64,000 bases of DNA from Ramlibacter terrae (lineage in GTDB: Bacteria; Pseudomonadota; Gammaproteobacteria; Burkholderiales; Burkholderiaceae_C). The stretch lies in NCBI GenBank assembly GCA_013127575.1, contig CP053418.1, positions 1,426,001-1,490,000 of the forward strand, written 5' to 3'. Within the stretch, counting starts at the first letter, position 1, and each line of letters opens with the position of its first letter. This document shows, piece by piece, positions 62,892 through 64,000 of the stretch. Position numbers and translations under genes: made by a program. The notes below the pieces were generated by a model. The model was not told the DNA's origin, searched no databases, and saw only the letters and a program-made list of their open reading frames with translations.

Positions 62892-63314
62892 TCAGTCGCC
62901 CGGGGCGTAGGCGGCGTCGAGGATGGTGGCCACTTCCACCGAGCGCGGCGGGGCCCAGCCGGCCGCCACGGTGGGCCGGGTCTCCAGTTGCTCCTGCGTG
63001 GCGTCCCACGGCGTGCCGTAGCGCGCCGGGCCGTCGCGGTACATCAGCAGCGCCATGCGGGCGGCGCGCGGGTGGCCGAGGTCGGCCAGCACGATGAAGC
63101 GGCCGTACGCCGCCGAGAAGCGGCCTTCGCGATAGGCGTCCATGGCGACGGCGAACAGGCGGTGGTCCTCGGCGAACAGCGAGGTGTCGACCGGCGCTTT
63201 CGCGGCCTGCAGCGGAACGGGCTGGTCGGACTGCGCGAAGCCGGCGAGCGGCGGCACGAAGGCGAACAGGGTGACGGCGGCGGCGGCCGAGAGGGACGTG
63301 GCGAACTGGCGCAT
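62892..63314 (-). CDS. small secreted Sel1-like protein (paralogue of the 14976 gene)
   Basis: Intact, 140 residues. MRQFATSLSAAAAVTLFAFV starts the signal peptide, ending near GFAQ. The Sel1/TPR-like unit reads AMDAYREGRFSAAYGRFIVL, then ARMALLMYRDGPARYGTPWD, matching the 14976 product block for block. AGGAG lies 8 bases before the ATG. The palindromic operator lies 97 bases upstream, as at the paralogue. The 111 bases between its stop and the LysR stop hold no gene I can support. Confidence 0.82.
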   Translation of the reverse strand: MRQFATSLSAAAAVTLFAFVPPLAGFAQSDQPVPLQAAKAPVDTSLFAEDHRLFAVAMDAYREGRFSAAYGRFIVLADLGHPRAARMALLMYRDGPARYGTPWDATQEQLETRPTVAAGWAPPRSVEVATILDAAYAPGD

Positions 63315-63411
63315 GGTGGTGGCTCCTGTGGGTGGCGGCACACCGCCGCCCGGTGCCCGTAATGTCGTCGTGGCGCGATCGGCGACGTGAGTGAGGGCTC
63401 GCGGTGCCGGT

Positions 63412-63427
63412 TGCCGAAAATTCGGCA
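63412..63427. promoter_or_regulatory. palindromic operator TGCCGAA-AA-TTCGGCA
   Basis: Perfect 16-base palindrome, matching TGCAGAA-TT-TTCTGCA (14862) in 12 of 14 arm bases; the two changes are symmetric and compensatory. It lies between divergent secreted-protein genes starting at 63314 (minus) and 63511 (plus). Confidence 0.65.
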
Positions 63428-63510
63428 GGGCGCCGTGCGGCAACCCCCGTTCGCAGGGTAGGCAGGGCAGGGGGCCACTGCGATGCTGCAAGGCAGGAGG
63501 TTCCCCACCC

Positions 63511-64000
63511 ATGCCTATCCGCCGTTCCCTGCTGGCCGCACTCGCCGCCACCCTGCCTGCCCCCGGCCTTCGCGCAGACGCCGCCGCCGGCCGCCGCATC
63601 CGAAGTGCCCGCGCCCGTCATCGCCGAAGCGCCGCCGCAGATCAAGGGCAATGCCGCGCTGAAGGGCAAGCGCTTCTACATCGCCGAATACCGCGTGCTG
63701 TTCGAAGTGTCCGGCAGCGCGACCGCCAGCACCCGCGCCGGCTACATGCCCGGCATGGATTTCGGCGCCACGCGCATGACGGTGGCCTATGCCGTGCCCA
63801 AGCCGAACGTGGACCTGTTCCGGGCCATCACCGACAAGGCCTACGCCGACTTCCCGGCCAAGCTCGACGCGGCGGGCCTGAAGCCCGAGCCGATCGACAC
63901 CTTCACGCGCGAGAACGGCGCCGTGTACGAAGCGACGGTGGAAGGCAGCAAGCCGGGCGCCGAGGTCTACGAAGACGTCGACCTCGGCCACGGCAAGCGC
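63511..64000 (+). CDS. secreted protein of unknown function, partial (frame broken)
   Basis: The first 163 or so codons are visible and the gene runs off the right edge. MPIRRSLLAALAATLPA is a signal peptide ending near AFAQ once one base near 63568 is restored. The mature part has IKGNAALKGKRFYIAEYRVL, SATASTRAGYMPGMDFGATR and KPNVDLFRAITDKAYADFPA. No family is recognised. AGGAGG lies 10 bases before the ATG. Divergent from the Sel1-like gene across the palindromic operator, so it may be under the same control. Confidence 0.7.
   Translation, partial: MPIRRSLLAALAATLPAPGLRADAAAGRRIRSARARHRRSAAADQGQCRAEGQALLHRRIPRAVRSVRQRDRQHPRRLHARHGFRRHAHDGGLCRAQAERGPVPGHHRQGLRRLPGQARRGGPEARADRHLHARERRRVRSDGGRQQAGRRGLRRRRPRPRQA

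Overview
The window looks like chromosome from a high-GC betaproteobacterium of the Burkholderiales, most likely Comamonadaceae (Ramlibacter/Variovorax-like). This rests on the mostly G/C third positions, five Bug-type (TctC) solute-binding proteins, several CaiB/BaiF CoA-transferases, a DUF3297 gene, the PPi-type phosphofructokinase beside fbp and pepN, and the style of the intergenic repeats. It is inferred from gene content and was not searched. I see no phage, insertion sequence, integrase, plasmid or CRISPR signal, and no gene-free stretch over 300 bases.

A caveat applies throughout. About three quarters of the genes are broken by +1/-1 shifts, including genes a cell can hardly lose (prfB, murB, plsY, fbp). 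Every break I resolved base by base fits one missing G or C in a short run of the same base. I treat these as sequence errors and give each such gene as one CDS from its true start to its true stop, with approximate break positions.

Layout: (1) 1-3174, minus strand: di-haem cytochrome c peroxidase, methyl-accepting protein, cupredoxin and cytochrome c, a redox operon with its own transducer. (2) 3320-11441: a DUF3297 gene, then a minus-strand catabolic operon (LysR, CoA-transferase, HMG-CoA-lyase-like enzyme, quinone oxidoreductase, MFS carrier) divergent from an acyl-CoA dehydrogenase/CoA-transferase pair. (3) 11438-15851: small unknown genes around a Crp/Fnr-type regulator and two palindromic operators; a third copy of the operator lies at 63412. 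(4) 15864-22944: dienelactone hydrolase, VOC protein, DUF1697 and DUF6151 proteins, and two Bug receptors, one with a LysR regulator and a Rieske oxygenase. (5) 22987-30293: housekeeping (tRNA-Thr, fbp, pfp, pepN, HAD phosphatase, prfB). (6) 30338-36384: a four-gene signalling operon (hybrid kinase with three receivers, CheR, CheB, receiver-kinase). (7) 36470-49577: DUF2927 protein, hydrolase, acyl-CoA synthetase, LprI-like protein, nei, aldo/keto reductase, ybaK, plsY, FRG-domain protein, MFS exporter, retropepsin-like protease, yajQ, murB. (8) 49658-61773: a second catabolic region with three Bug receptors on the minus strand and one on the plus strand, and enzymes for acyl-CoA and cyclic-acid breakdown, followed by a LysR gene. 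(9) 62892-64000: a second Sel1-like secreted protein under the shared operator, and a partial secreted protein.

The most novel element I can support is the operator set in regions 3 and 9. Two paralogous small secreted proteins 48 kb apart each carry the same palindrome 97-98 bases before their start codon, and a Crp/Fnr gene sits directly beside one of them. Other points worth a second look are a group of start codons with a -10-like hexamer only 6-8 bases upstream (probable leaderless mRNAs), a chemoreceptor-like protein inside a peroxidase operon, several dispersed inverted repeats, and an alpha/beta hydrolase lacking its nucleophile serine.
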